5,697 bases of DNA from Chloroflexota bacterium (GCA_017860675.1 JAGDMV010000126.1:1-5697), one strand, 5' to 3'. Numbered from the stretch's first letter, positions 1 to 5,591 are shown. A program made the numbers and translations. The notes: generated from the letters alone by a model not told the origin.

Positions 1-582
1 CGGACGCTCACCGAGTGGGTCGTCCTCGCCCTGGTGGACGAGGGACCGACCCACGGCTGGACGATGGTCCGCGTCCTGCGCCCGGACGGGCCGATCGGCC
101 GGGTCTGGACGAGCACCGGTCCGCTCGTCTACCGCGCCATCCACCTCCTCCAGGAGGACGGCCTGGTTCGCGCCTCGGGTGCGATCGCCGGCCGCGGGCC
201 GAGCCGGACCGTGCTGACCGTCACCGCTGCCGGCTCGCAAGCGGTTGCGGCCTGGCTCGGGGAGCCGGTCGCCCACGTTCGGGACCTTCGCTCTGAGCTG
301 CTCGTCAAGCTGCTCCTGCTCGAGCGGCGCGGGAACGATCCGGGCCCGCTCCTCCGGCTCCAGCAGGAGCGGCTCCGGCCGGTCGCTCGAACCCTGCGCC
401 GGGCTGCACGGACCGCGATCGGGGCCGACCGCCTCGTGGCTCTCTGGCGGGCGACGAGCGTCACGGCCGCGCTGCGCTTCCTGGCCGCTGTTGAGACCGG
501 GAGGGACGGAACGCCCACGGCGGGCAGCGGGGCGGCCCGCACGGTGCGGCCCAGTGGCATGGATTCGGGCGCAGACTCCTGA
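1..582 (+). CDS. PadR-like transcriptional regulator, 5'-truncated
   Basis: Probable DNA-binding repressor of the PadR family, which usually controls stress, efflux or metabolic genes in response to a small ligand. The frame is open from base 1 (193 codons visible) and ends in TGA, so the true start lies outside the window. From the amino-acid pattern only a short N-terminal piece is missing. Residues 3-56 (numbered from the edge) fit the PadR winged helix: an LTEWVVLALV helix, the GPTHGW turn (PadR proteins often have GPxHGY), then STGPLVYRAIHLLQEDGLV as the recognition helix. Residues 68-77 (SRTVLTVTAAG) fit the wing. Residues 94-165 form the helical C-terminal segment (DLRSELLVKLLLLERRG, then DRLVALWR) used for dimerisation in PadR and VirA-activator-like regulators. 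The tail after residue 166 is low-complexity. The GTG at 34 is internal to the winged helix and is not the start. No target can be named; the gene converges on the nucleoside hydrolase with a 9-bp gap. Confidence 0.82.
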   Translation, partial: RTLTEWVVLALVDEGPTHGWTMVRVLRPDGPIGRVWTSTGPLVYRAIHLLQEDGLVRASGAIAGRGPSRTVLTVTAAGSQAVAAWLGEPVAHVRDLRSELLVKLLLLERRGNDPGPLLRLQQERLRPVARTLRRAARTAIGADRLVALWRATSVTAALRFLAAVETGRDGTPTAGSGAARTVRPSGMDSGADS

Positions 583-591
583 GCAGGCCGG

Positions 592-1656
592 TCAGCCGTC
601 CGGCAACGACGCGGCCAGGCCGCCGATCCGCTCCACCAGGCGGTCGAAGAAGGTCGCGACGTCGGCTTCGATGGCGACTTCCAGGGTGGGGGGCAGGCCC
701 CAGGAGCGCCGCCAGTCGGTCACCGTCTCGCCGGTCGTGAGGACGCCGCCCAGCTCGACCTGGACGCTTACGGGCTCGGTTCGTACGAGGGCCGGGTCGA
801 GGGCCGCCGCCACGGCCAGCGGGTCGTGGACAAAGGCGCCGTAGAAGCCGTCGTAGCGGCCGTGGAACTCCATGTAGAAGCGCAGCGCGTCGGCCACGAA
901 GCGCACGACCGCGCGGGGAGCCTCGCGCCCCGCCGTGGAGTCTCCGCCAGCCCCTTCGAGCGAGACGCCCGCCCGCCGGGCCAGGGCCGCCAGGTGATCG
1001 GGGGTGAGCTTGGCCCGCTCGGTCACGTCGAGCCCGAGGGCGAGCGGCAACGGCGGCTGCCCGGCCGCGCTTCGCGCGACGACCACCTCCGGGGTGGAGA
1101 AGGCAGCCAGGCAGACCGACGCCGCTTCCGGGTCGGACGCCACGTTCCACTCGGTCGTCGGCGCCGTGTTGCCGGGCGAGCGGTAGCTGCCGCCCATCAG
1201 CACCCAGTGCCGCAGGAGGACCGGAAGCTCTGGCTCGCGCATCACGGCGACGGCCAGGTTGGTAAGCGGCCCGAGGGTGACAAGGGTCAGCTCACCGGGC
1301 CGGCGGCGTGCCTCCCCGACCAGCAGGTCGGACGCGTGCCGGGGCGAGAGCGGGCGGCGTGGCGGTGGCAGCACCGCGTAGCCGATGCCCTTCGGCCCGT
1401 GCGTCTCGGGCGTCGTCCGCAGCGGCCGCGCGAGCGGGACCTCTCTCCCGAGCGCGACCTCGACGTCGTCGCGCCCGACGAGCTCGAGCAGGGCGCGGGT
1501 GTTCTCGGCGACCTGGCGGGCCTCGACGTTGCCGGCGACACAGGTGACGGCCACGAGCTCGACCTCCGGCGAGGCGCAGGCGTACAGGATCGCCAGGCTG
1601 TCGTCGATGCCGGTGTCGACGTCGAGGAGCAGCGCAACCCGGGCCGGATCAGGCAC
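592..1656 (-). CDS. Nucleoside hydrolase (inosine-uridine preferring family)
   Basis: A 354-residue N-ribosyl hydrolase, normal length for the family. Such enzymes cleave the N-glycosidic bond of ribonucleosides to give a free base and ribose, normally in the cytosol. The calcium/ribose-binding motif is seen at residues 12-19 (DVDTGIDD; the usual form is DxDPGxDD, so Pro is replaced by Thr). Other family signatures are HGPKGIG (86-92), TLGPLTNLA (127-135), VLMGGSY (152-158), EWNVASDPEAA (169-179, with the ribose-binding Asn171) and HDPLAV (277-282). His277 fits the leaving-group proton donor of group I enzymes, and Asp278 the last calcium ligand. No signal peptide is present. The start is GTG at 1656. 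It has no SD but a TACGAT box 7 nt upstream, which suggests a leaderless mRNA. The gene is divergent from guanine deaminase across 55 bp, consistent with purine salvage. Purine versus pyrimidine preference cannot be decided from sequence alone. Confidence 0.93.
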   Translation of the reverse strand: MPDPARVALLLDVDTGIDDSLAILYACASPEVELVAVTCVAGNVEARQVAENTRALLELVGRDDVEVALGREVPLARPLRTTPETHGPKGIGYAVLPPPRRPLSPRHASDLLVGEARRRPGELTLVTLGPLTNLAVAVMREPELPVLLRHWVLMGGSYRSPGNTAPTTEWNVASDPEAASVCLAAFSTPEVVVARSAAGQPPLPLALGLDVTERAKLTPDHLAALARRAGVSLEGAGGDSTAGREAPRAVVRFVADALRFYMEFHGRYDGFYGAFVHDPLAVAAALDPALVRTEPVSVQVELGGVLTTGETVTDWRRSWGLPPTLEVAIEADVATFFDRLVERIGGLAASLPDG

Positions 1657-1663
1657 GGGGACG

Positions 1664-1669
1664 ATCGTA
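1664..1669 (-). promoter_or_regulatory. Candidate leaderless -10 element of the nucleoside hydrolase gene
   Basis: Reading on the minus strand, TACGAT (a TANNNT box) lies 7 nt before the GTG start at 1656, so the predicted transcription start falls on or next to the start codon. No SD exists in this space. No convincing -35 box is seen about 17 bp further upstream. In high-GC phyla with leaderless mRNAs this layout is common. Confidence 0.45.
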
Positions 1670-1676
1670 ACGCCCG

Positions 1677-1699
1677 CGAGGCCGCCGAGCTGGCCGTCG
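1677..1699. promoter_or_regulatory. Imperfect inverted repeat between the two divergent -10 boxes
   Basis: CGAGGCC at 1677-1683 matches the reverse complement of GGCCGTCG at 1692-1699, apart from one extra base, with an 8-bp spacer containing AGCT. It lies exactly between the facing -10 boxes of the nucleoside hydrolase and guaD, where a shared operator would be expected. In DNA this GC-rich such a dyad can arise by chance, so this is only a candidate site. Confidence 0.2.
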
Positions 1700-1705
1700 T
1701 ATCCT
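1700..1705 (+). promoter_or_regulatory. Candidate leaderless -10 element of guaD
   Basis: TATCCT (TANNNT) ends 6 nt before the GTG at 1712, placing the predicted transcription start at the start codon. No SD precedes that GTG. This supports both the start choice and a leaderless transcript. No -35 hexamer is recognisable. The expected -35 zone, around 1677-1682, lies inside the zone the opposite promoter would also use. Confidence 0.45.
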
Positions 1706-1711
1706 CACTGC

Positions 1712-2209
1712 GTGACCGAGACCGGGCAGCCCCTGTTTCGCGACGACGAGGCGCTCCTCCGCGAGGCGATCCGCCTCGCCCGGGCGCGCATGCTCGCCGG
1801 CCGGGGCGGGCCGTTCGGGGCGGTTGTGGCCCGCGGCGGGATCATCGTCGCCAAGGGCTGGAACCGGGTCACCACCGGGCTGGACCCCTCCGCCCACGCC
1901 GAGATCGTGGCCATCCGCCGGGCCTGCCGCCGCCTGGGCACGTTCCACCTCGAGGGCTGCGTCCTCTACTCGTCCTGCGAGCCGTGCCCGATGTGCCTGT
2001 CCGCGGCCTACTGGGCGCGCCTGGACCGCCTCACCTGGGCCGCCTCGCGTGAGGACGCGGCCGCGGGCGGCTTCGACGACGCGCGCATCTACCGGGAGGT
2101 CGCGCTGCCGGCGGGCGAGCGCTCGCTGCCCTCGACGCAGATGCTGCGTGAGGAGGGCGCGTCGGTCTTCGTCGACTGGCTGGCCAAATCGGACCGCGTT
2201 CAGTACTAG
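1712..2209 (+). CDS. guaD: Guanine deaminase (CDA-fold, GuaD type)
   Basis: A 165-residue zinc-dependent deaminase predicted to hydrolyse guanine to xanthine and ammonia in the cytosol. The cytidine-deaminase-fold signature is complete: HAE at 62-64 (zinc ligand His62, proton-shuttling Glu64) and SSCEPCPMC at 87-95 (zinc ligands Cys92 and Cys95). Features shared with Bacillus subtilis GuaD rather than with the tRNA deaminase TadA are GGPFGAVV (32-39), the NRVTTGLDPSAHAE stretch (51-64), the AAAGGFDDARIYREV stretch (116-130), and a chain ending in aromatic Tyr165. In the B. subtilis dimer the swapped C-terminal tail closes the partner's active site. Length is close to the roughly 156 residues of that enzyme. 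GTG at 1712 is chosen because the conserved region begins soon after it, no good in-frame start lies just upstream, and a TANNNT box is correctly placed. Divergence from a nucleoside hydrolase supports a purine salvage role. A relaxed-specificity nucleoside deaminase is the alternative. Confidence 0.9.
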   Translation: MTETGQPLFRDDEALLREAIRLARARMLAGRGGPFGAVVARGGIIVAKGWNRVTTGLDPSAHAEIVAIRRACRRLGTFHLEGCVLYSSCEPCPMCLSAAYWARLDRLTWAASREDAAAGGFDDARIYREVALPAGERSLPSTQMLREEGASVFVDWLAKSDRVQY

Positions 2210-2233
2210 AGGCCGACGCCACGGCAGGGAGGA

Positions 2234-2264
2234 CCGGCAGGTGGCGGCTCGCCGACATGGCCGG
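2234..2264. terminator. Imperfect hairpin between convergent genes, possible bidirectional terminator
   Basis: CCGGC (2234-2238) pairs with GCCGG (2260-2264), and inside this GTGGCG (2241-2246) pairs with CGCCGAC (2250-2256, one bulged base) around a GCT loop. A small internal loop separates the two stems. It lies in the 69-bp gap between the stop codons of guaD and the membrane-protein gene. There is no T-run on either strand, so it is at best a tractless terminator. Confidence 0.3.
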
Positions 2265-2278
2265 GCACGCGGGATGTC

Positions 2279-2788
2279 TCAGGCAGCCCGCGGGCGCCTC
2301 GGCATGAAGACGAGGACGAGCAGGGTCAACGCGGTCAGGAACAGGCCCAGCACCACGGCGCTGAGGTAGAGCGCAGGCTCCTGGTCCGGGACCAGGCCGA
2401 GCACGACGAGGATGAGCGCGGCGCTCATGGGGAATAGGAGGGCGTCGTTCAGGGCCATCCCCTTGAGGCCTTCCGCCCACGAGACGCCCTCCATTGACTC
2501 CCGCGCTTCGGGCGTCCGGCGCCACACGATGAACATGCCCACGAAGCTCGCGAGCGCCACCAGGCTGCACACGAGCCAGAGCTCGTGCCCGGCGACGCCG
2601 TAGCGGGCCAAGGTCACCGGGGCGAGGGCGACGACGACCACCCATACCGCGTTGACCAGCACCCACTGGATCATGGTGACCTCGGCCGCGTCGCTCGGCC
2701 CGCCGCTCCGGACGGCGATCAGCGCCCCGAAGCCGACGAACACGCCGGCGATCTCCGCCAGCGAAAGGAACAGCTCGGTGTCCTGCAT
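2279..2788 (-). CDS. Small multi-pass membrane protein of unknown function
   Basis: A 169-residue integral inner-membrane protein that I cannot assign to a named family with certainty. Five hydrophobic segments are visible, at about 6-26, 39-60, 68-89, 115-133 and 139-162. The first is small-residue-rich and contains AEIAGVFVGFGALI, a glycine-spaced pattern suited to tight helix packing. A soluble loop at about 90-113 carries RRTPEARESMEG and may be cytoplasmic by its positive charge. The C-terminus (MPRRPRAA) is basic. No catalytic motif, metal-site histidine pair or signal-peptidase site is seen. The ATG at 2788 is well supported by a perfect SD (GGAGGTGA). The gene stands alone: convergent with guaD downstream and divergent from icd upstream. 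Codon use matches its neighbours, so it is a real gene and not a shadow of the opposite strand. Confidence 0.82.
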   Translation of the reverse strand: MQDTELFLSLAEIAGVFVGFGALIAVRSGGPSDAAEVTMIQWVLVNAVWVVVVALAPVTLARYGVAGHELWLVCSLVALASFVGMFIVWRRTPEARESMEGVSWAEGLKGMALNDALLFPMSAALILVVLGLVPDQEPALYLSAVVLGLFLTALTLLVLVFMPRRPRAA

Positions 2789-2794
2789 GTCCCG

Positions 2795-2802
2795 TCACCT
2801 CC
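2795..2802 (-). promoter_or_regulatory. Strong ribosome binding site of the membrane-protein gene
   Basis: On the minus strand GGAGGTGA is a full 8-nt match to the anti-SD TCACCTCC of 16S rRNA, ending 6 nt before the ATG at 2788 (GGAGG core 9 nt away). It fixes the start codon and contrasts with the SD-less purine genes next door. Confidence 0.75.
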
Positions 2803-2891
2803 CACTCGCGCGTCAGAGCCACCGCGGACCGAACGATGGTCTGCCTTCCCACCGCTGTCGAGAGGCACCGGTCGTGACGTGGCCGCTGTCG

Positions 2892-2917
2892 GACCCCGGG
2901 GTAGCGCGACCCCGGGG
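2892..2917. repeat. Tandem GACCCCGGGG palindromic repeat, possible operator or hairpin
   Basis: GACCCCGGGG occurs twice, at 2892-2901 and 2908-2917, with a 16-bp period and the 6-bp spacer TAGCGC. Each copy contains the perfect palindrome CCCCGGGG, so the two can also pair with each other as an 8-bp stem with an 8-nt loop. The site lies between the divergent membrane-protein and icd genes, 117 bp before the icd start. It could be an operator with two sites, or a hairpin. No T-run follows. Confidence 0.4.
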
Positions 2918-2965
2918 ATGACACCGCGTCCCCAGCGCGCAGACGCGCTCCATCGCCCGGTGCGG

Positions 2966-2971
2966 CAGAAT
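2966..2971 (+). promoter_or_regulatory. Weak candidate -10 element for icd
   Basis: CAGAAT lies 62 bp before the icd ATG and is one of the few AT-containing hexamers in the spacer. It differs from TATAAT at two positions and has no recognisable -35 partner. If used, it would give a leader of about 55 nt downstream of the CCCCGGGG repeats. Confidence 0.22.
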
Positions 2972-3021
2972 CAGCCCCTCGCCCCGATCCCCTGCCCGCG
3001 GCCCGACCCACGACGCACACC

Positions 3022-3027
3022 AGAGGA
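3022..3027 (+). promoter_or_regulatory. Ribosome binding site of icd
   Basis: AGAGGA ends 6 nt before the ATG at 3034. It is a moderate SD at good spacing and supports that start codon. The conserved LIPGDGVGPEV motif begins only ten residues later, so no earlier start is needed. Confidence 0.55.
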
Positions 3028-3033
3028 CCAGCC

Positions 3034-4587
3034 ATGACCTCCCAGCCCCATCGCGTCACCCTGATCCCCGGCGACGGCGTCGGGCCGGAGGTCGTCCGCT
3101 CCGCCCGGCGGATCATCGAGGCCGCCGGCGTGGCCATCGCCTGGGAGGAGGCCGAGGCCGGCGCCGAGGTCTTCCGTCGCGGCGACACCTCGGGCGTTCC
3201 CCGGGCCACGCGCGAGTCGATCGAGCGCACCCGGGTGGCGCTCAAGGGCCCGCTCGAGACCCCGGTCGGCTTCGGCGAGAAGAGCGCCAACGTCACCTTG
3301 CGCAAGCTGTTCGAGACGTATGCCAACGTCCGCCCGGCGCGCGAGCTGCCCGGCGTGCCCACCCGCTATGCCGGGGAGGGGATCGACCTCGTCGTCGTCC
3401 GCGAGAACATCGAGGACCTGTACGCCGGCATCGAGCACATGCAGACGCCGGACGTCGCCCAGTGCCTCAAGGTCATCAGCCGGAAGGGCAGCGAGAAGGT
3501 CATCCGCTACGCGTTCGAGCTCGCCCGGCGGGAGGGACGCCGCAAGGTCACCTGCGCCACCAAGGCCAACATCATGAAGCTGACCGAGGGCCTCTTCAAA
3601 CGCGTCTTCGAGGAGATCGCGCCCGAGTACGCGCCGGACGGGATCGCTGCCGAGCACCTGATCATCGACAACGTCGCCCACCAGCTCGCCAAGAACCCGG
3701 CCCAGTTCGACCTCGTGGTGACCACGAACCTCAACGGCGACATCATCAGCGACCTCGCCTCGGGGCTGGTCGGCGGGCTGGGCTTCGCCCCATCGGGCAA
3801 TTACGGCGACGGGGTGGCGATCTTCGAGGCGGTCCACGGCTCGGCGCCCAAGTACGCTGGCAAGGACGTGATCAACCCGACTGCTCTCATCCTGTCCTCG
3901 ATCATGATGCTTCGCCACCTGGGCGAGACCGACGCGGCCGACCGGGTCGAGGACGCGGTGCTGGTCACCCTCGAGGAGGGCCGGGCGATGACCGCGGACC
4001 TGGCCCGCCAGACCGGCGGCGACGTCGAGCACGCCGCCTCCACCTCCGGCTTCACCGACGAGGTGATCGCCAACCTGGGCCGCCAGCCACGCACCGTCGC
4101 GCCGCGCTCGGCCGACGGTCGAACGGACGCCCCGGAGGCGGCTCTACCGGCCTCGGCAGGCGGCGCCCCTGCCCCGGTGGGCGGTCCTGCCGCAGGCGCA
4201 GCGCTCGCCCCGCACCCCCGCTGGTCGTACGGGGCCCAGGTGAGCGGCGGGGTCGAGCGACGGACCGTCGGCGTCGACCTGTTCCTCGAGTCGTGGGAGC
4301 CACCGGAGGCCGCCGGACCGGTGCTGGAAGCGCTCGCCGGGGACGATCTCCGGCTGGAGATGCTCGCCTCGCGCGGCACCATGGTCTACCCGCCGACGGG
4401 CGTCTCGCCCGATGCCGTGGGCCTGCTCCGGGCCCGCTTCGTCGCCCGCCAGGAGGGGGCGGAGGTCACCGACGCACAGGTCCTGGCGCTCACCGGCCGG
4501 GTGGCCGCGCGCTACCGCTGGACCCACCTCGAGAAGCTTCACGTCTTCGCCGGTGAGCCCGGCTTCACCCGGGCCCAGGGGCAGTAG
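3034..4587 (+). CDS. icd: Isocitrate dehydrogenase, Thermus type with C-terminal extra domain
   Basis: A 517-residue cytosolic TCA-cycle enzyme: isocitrate + NAD(P)+ to 2-oxoglutarate + CO2. Residues 7-350 form the beta-decarboxylating dehydrogenase domain. IPGDGVGPEV is at 11-20, KGPLETPVG at 71-79, and the isocitrate phosphate-loop equivalent Ser84/Asn86 with Arg90 follows, then Arg100, Arg123 and Tyr130 (RENIEDLYAGIE). Catalytic Lys177 sits in KANIMKLTEG, and metal ligands are Asp212, Asp236 and Asp240 (NLNGDIISD). In HGSAPKYAG (268-276), Lys273-Tyr274 correspond to E. coli Lys344-Tyr345, and Arg325 to Arg395. This favours NADP over NAD, because NAD enzymes usually have Asp-Ile there. However, Ala321 replaces E. 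coli Tyr391. After an Ala/Gly/Pro-rich linker at about 351-395, residues 397-517 match the extra C-terminal domain of Thermus thermophilus isocitrate dehydrogenase (RGTMVYPPTG, RYRWTHLEKL, GEPGFTRAQG). The Nudix gene follows 7 nt later. Confidence 0.93.
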   Translation: MTSQPHRVTLIPGDGVGPEVVRSARRIIEAAGVAIAWEEAEAGAEVFRRGDTSGVPRATRESIERTRVALKGPLETPVGFGEKSANVTLRKLFETYANVRPARELPGVPTRYAGEGIDLVVVRENIEDLYAGIEHMQTPDVAQCLKVISRKGSEKVIRYAFELARREGRRKVTCATKANIMKLTEGLFKRVFEEIAPEYAPDGIAAEHLIIDNVAHQLAKNPAQFDLVVTTNLNGDIISDLASGLVGGLGFAPSGNYGDGVAIFEAVHGSAPKYAGKDVINPTALILSSIMMLRHLGETDAADRVEDAVLVTLEEGRAMTADLARQTGGDVEHAASTSGFTDEVIANLGRQPRTVAPRSADGRTDAPEAALPASAGGAPAPVGGPAAGAALAPHPRWSYGAQVSGGVERRTVGVDLFLESWEPPEAAGPVLEALAGDDLRLEMLASRGTMVYPPTGVSPDAVGLLRARFVARQEGAEVTDAQVLALTGRVAARYRWTHLEKLHVFAGEPGFTRAQGQ

Positions 4588-4594
4588 CGGTCGG

Positions 4595-5242
4595 ATGGGC
4601 GGCAGCCGCCGGCCTTCGTCGCCGCACGGCCTGTCCGACATCCGGGCGATCGACGAAGCTGCGCTGCCGTCAGCGCCGGGGGCGTCGGGGGCAGGCACCG
4701 GTGTGCCCGCCTGGCTGGCCGCCACCCTCAACTACTGCAGCCGCTGCGGCGGCGCTCTCCGGCTCGGGCGCCCGGACCACGAGGATCGGGAGCGGCTCGC
4801 CTGCGACGCGTGCGGCTTCATCGCCTACGTCAACCCGCGCCTGGTGGTGACGACGCTGCCGATCACCGACCGGGGCGAGGTGATGCTCCTGCGGCGGGGG
4901 ATCGAGCCCGGGCGCGGCCTGTGGGCTCAGCCGGGCGGGTTCATGGAGGTCGACGAGACGGTCCACGAGGGTGCCGTGCGGGAGACGCTCGAGGAGACGG
5001 GCGTCCTGGTGGAGCCGGGCCACATCCTCGGTCTCTACTCGCGCCCGGAGGCGGCGATCGTGGTCGTCGCCTTCGAGGCCCGCATCGTCGGCGGCGAGCC
5101 GCGGCCGACAGCCGAGGCGCTCGAGGTGCGTTCGTTCCTCCCCGAGGCGATCCCCTGGCCGGAGATCGCCTTCCGGACGACGGAATGGGCCCTGCGCGAC
5201 TGGGTGCGCCGGGTGCGTCCCGACCTCGAGCCCCGTCGCTGA
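4595..5242 (+). CDS. Nudix hydrolase with N-terminal zinc ribbon
   Basis: A 215-residue (from ATG 4595) Nudix hydrolase, predicted to cleave a nucleoside diphosphate linked to another moiety, using Mg2+. A four-cysteine zinc ribbon is visible: CSRC (Cys48, Cys51) and CDAC (Cys70, Cys73), followed by the family pattern YVNPRLVV. The Nudix box runs from Gly115 to Val137 (consensus GX5EX7REUXEEXGU). It contains Glu121, Arg129-Glu130 and the metal-binding Glu133-Glu134; Thr131 stands where a bulky aliphatic residue is usual. The layout resembles zinc-ribbon ADP-ribose/NADH-type Nudix proteins, but it lacks clear NudC features, so the substrate is left open. The start is uncertain. ATG 4595 has a weak SD and gives a disordered first 40 residues. 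GTG 4703 would begin just before the zinc ribbon, and GTG 4553 would overlap icd. The 7-nt gap indicates co-transcription, and possibly translational coupling, with icd. Confidence 0.88.
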   Translation: MGGSRRPSSPHGLSDIRAIDEAALPSAPGASGAGTGVPAWLAATLNYCSRCGGALRLGRPDHEDRERLACDACGFIAYVNPRLVVTTLPITDRGEVMLLRRGIEPGRGLWAQPGGFMEVDETVHEGAVRETLEETGVLVEPGHILGLYSRPEAAIVVVAFEARIVGGEPRPTAEALEVRSFLPEAIPWPEIAFRTTEWALRDWVRRVRPDLEPRR

Positions 5243-5558
5243 CGAACGGGCGCCCCTTCGGCATGGTCGCCCCGGTGGAGCTGTCGAGGGACGGCGGCCG
5301 GTTCGGTGATCGACCGCGGGCGCGCTGGAGTGGGTCCTGCGGCACTACCCGGGCGATGCAGGCAGCTGGGGATCGCACTGAACAACCGCCCAGGCCGCGG
5401 TGGCGGTGTCTCTGCCGCACCACATCAGGAGCGATGGCCCTAGTCAGCGCCTCGGAACAGGCGCACCCTCGCGGTGCTGGCGGGAGGCTCCGACGCGCGG
5501 CCCACACCCCGGCCGCCGGGACCGCGCCGAGCCACTGGCGAGACCGACCCGCGTCGTT

Positions 5559-5574
5559 GGCGCCATGGGGCGCC
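5559..5574 (+). promoter_or_regulatory. Perfect hairpin directly before the SD of the secreted-protein gene
   Basis: GGCGCC (5559-5564), a four-base ATGG loop and GGCGCC (5569-5574) form a perfect 6-bp GC stem ending one base before the GAGGAGGTG SD. T5558 (wobble with G5575) and T5557 (with A5576) could extend pairing into the SD. The stem could modulate ribosome access or protect the mRNA 5' region. The effect is inferred, not shown. Confidence 0.4.
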
Positions 5575-5575
5575 G

Positions 5576-5583
5576 AGGAGGTG
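5576..5583 (+). promoter_or_regulatory. Ribosome binding site of the secreted-protein gene
   Basis: AGGAGGTG is a near-perfect anti-SD match ending 8 nt before the ATG at 5592. It fixes that start codon and is strong evidence that the right-edge reading frame is a real gene. Confidence 0.8.
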
Positions 5584-5591
5584 TCTCAGCC

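Larger units (their letters stand above)
5243..5591. other. Stretch without a convincing gene; possible coding relic plus 5' leader
   Basis: No intact gene is supported here. The first part, about 5242-5378, looks partly coding. In one frame (about 5242-5319) it reads TNGRPFGMVAPVELSRDGG and continues with high third-position GC. Then, in the frame one base back, from 5322 to a TGA at 5379, it reads ALEWVLRHYPGDAGSWGSH. That may be the frameshifted 3' remnant of a gene, or chance. A weak 5-bp stem (GGGCG 5248-5252 with CGCCC 5268-5272) follows the Nudix stop and lacks a T-run. The rest, about 5380-5558, shows no recognisable promoter, repeat or RNA. It presumably holds the promoter of the secreted-protein gene. 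Confidence 0.4.

Noticed and set aside
583..591. Terminator between the convergent PadR-like and nucleoside hydrolase genes
   Set aside because: Only 9 bp separate the stop codons, and no stem-loop with a T-run is seen around them.
1385..1711. Upstream extension of the guaD frame to an ATG at 1385
   Set aside because: It would run antisense through the start of the nucleoside hydrolase. The extension has no GuaD similarity, and GTG 1712 fits family length and the TANNNT box.
826..2052. 408-codon plus-strand frame antisense to the nucleoside hydrolase and overlapping guaD
   Set aside because: It is a shadow: the opposite strand encodes a complete nucleoside hydrolase with all signature motifs, and its 3' part is an off-frame reading of guaD.
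1712..2209. Reading the deaminase as the tRNA adenosine deaminase TadA
   Set aside because: The HAE/PCxxC core is shared, but the GFDD-IYREV segment, the TTGLDPSAHAE context and the C-terminal tail ending in Tyr fit GuaD rather than TadA.
2031..3362. Long open frame on the minus strand (443 codons) spanning guaD's end, the membrane-protein gene, the spacer and the start of icd
   Set aside because: It overlaps three supported genes, is rich in Arg/Ala/Pro/Gly as expected for an off-frame reading of high-GC DNA, and shows no family motif.
2971..4032. 353-codon antisense frame inside icd
   Set aside because: Repetitive D/L/G/V/A composition mirrors icd's codon structure, there are no motifs or SD, and icd on the plus strand is unambiguous.
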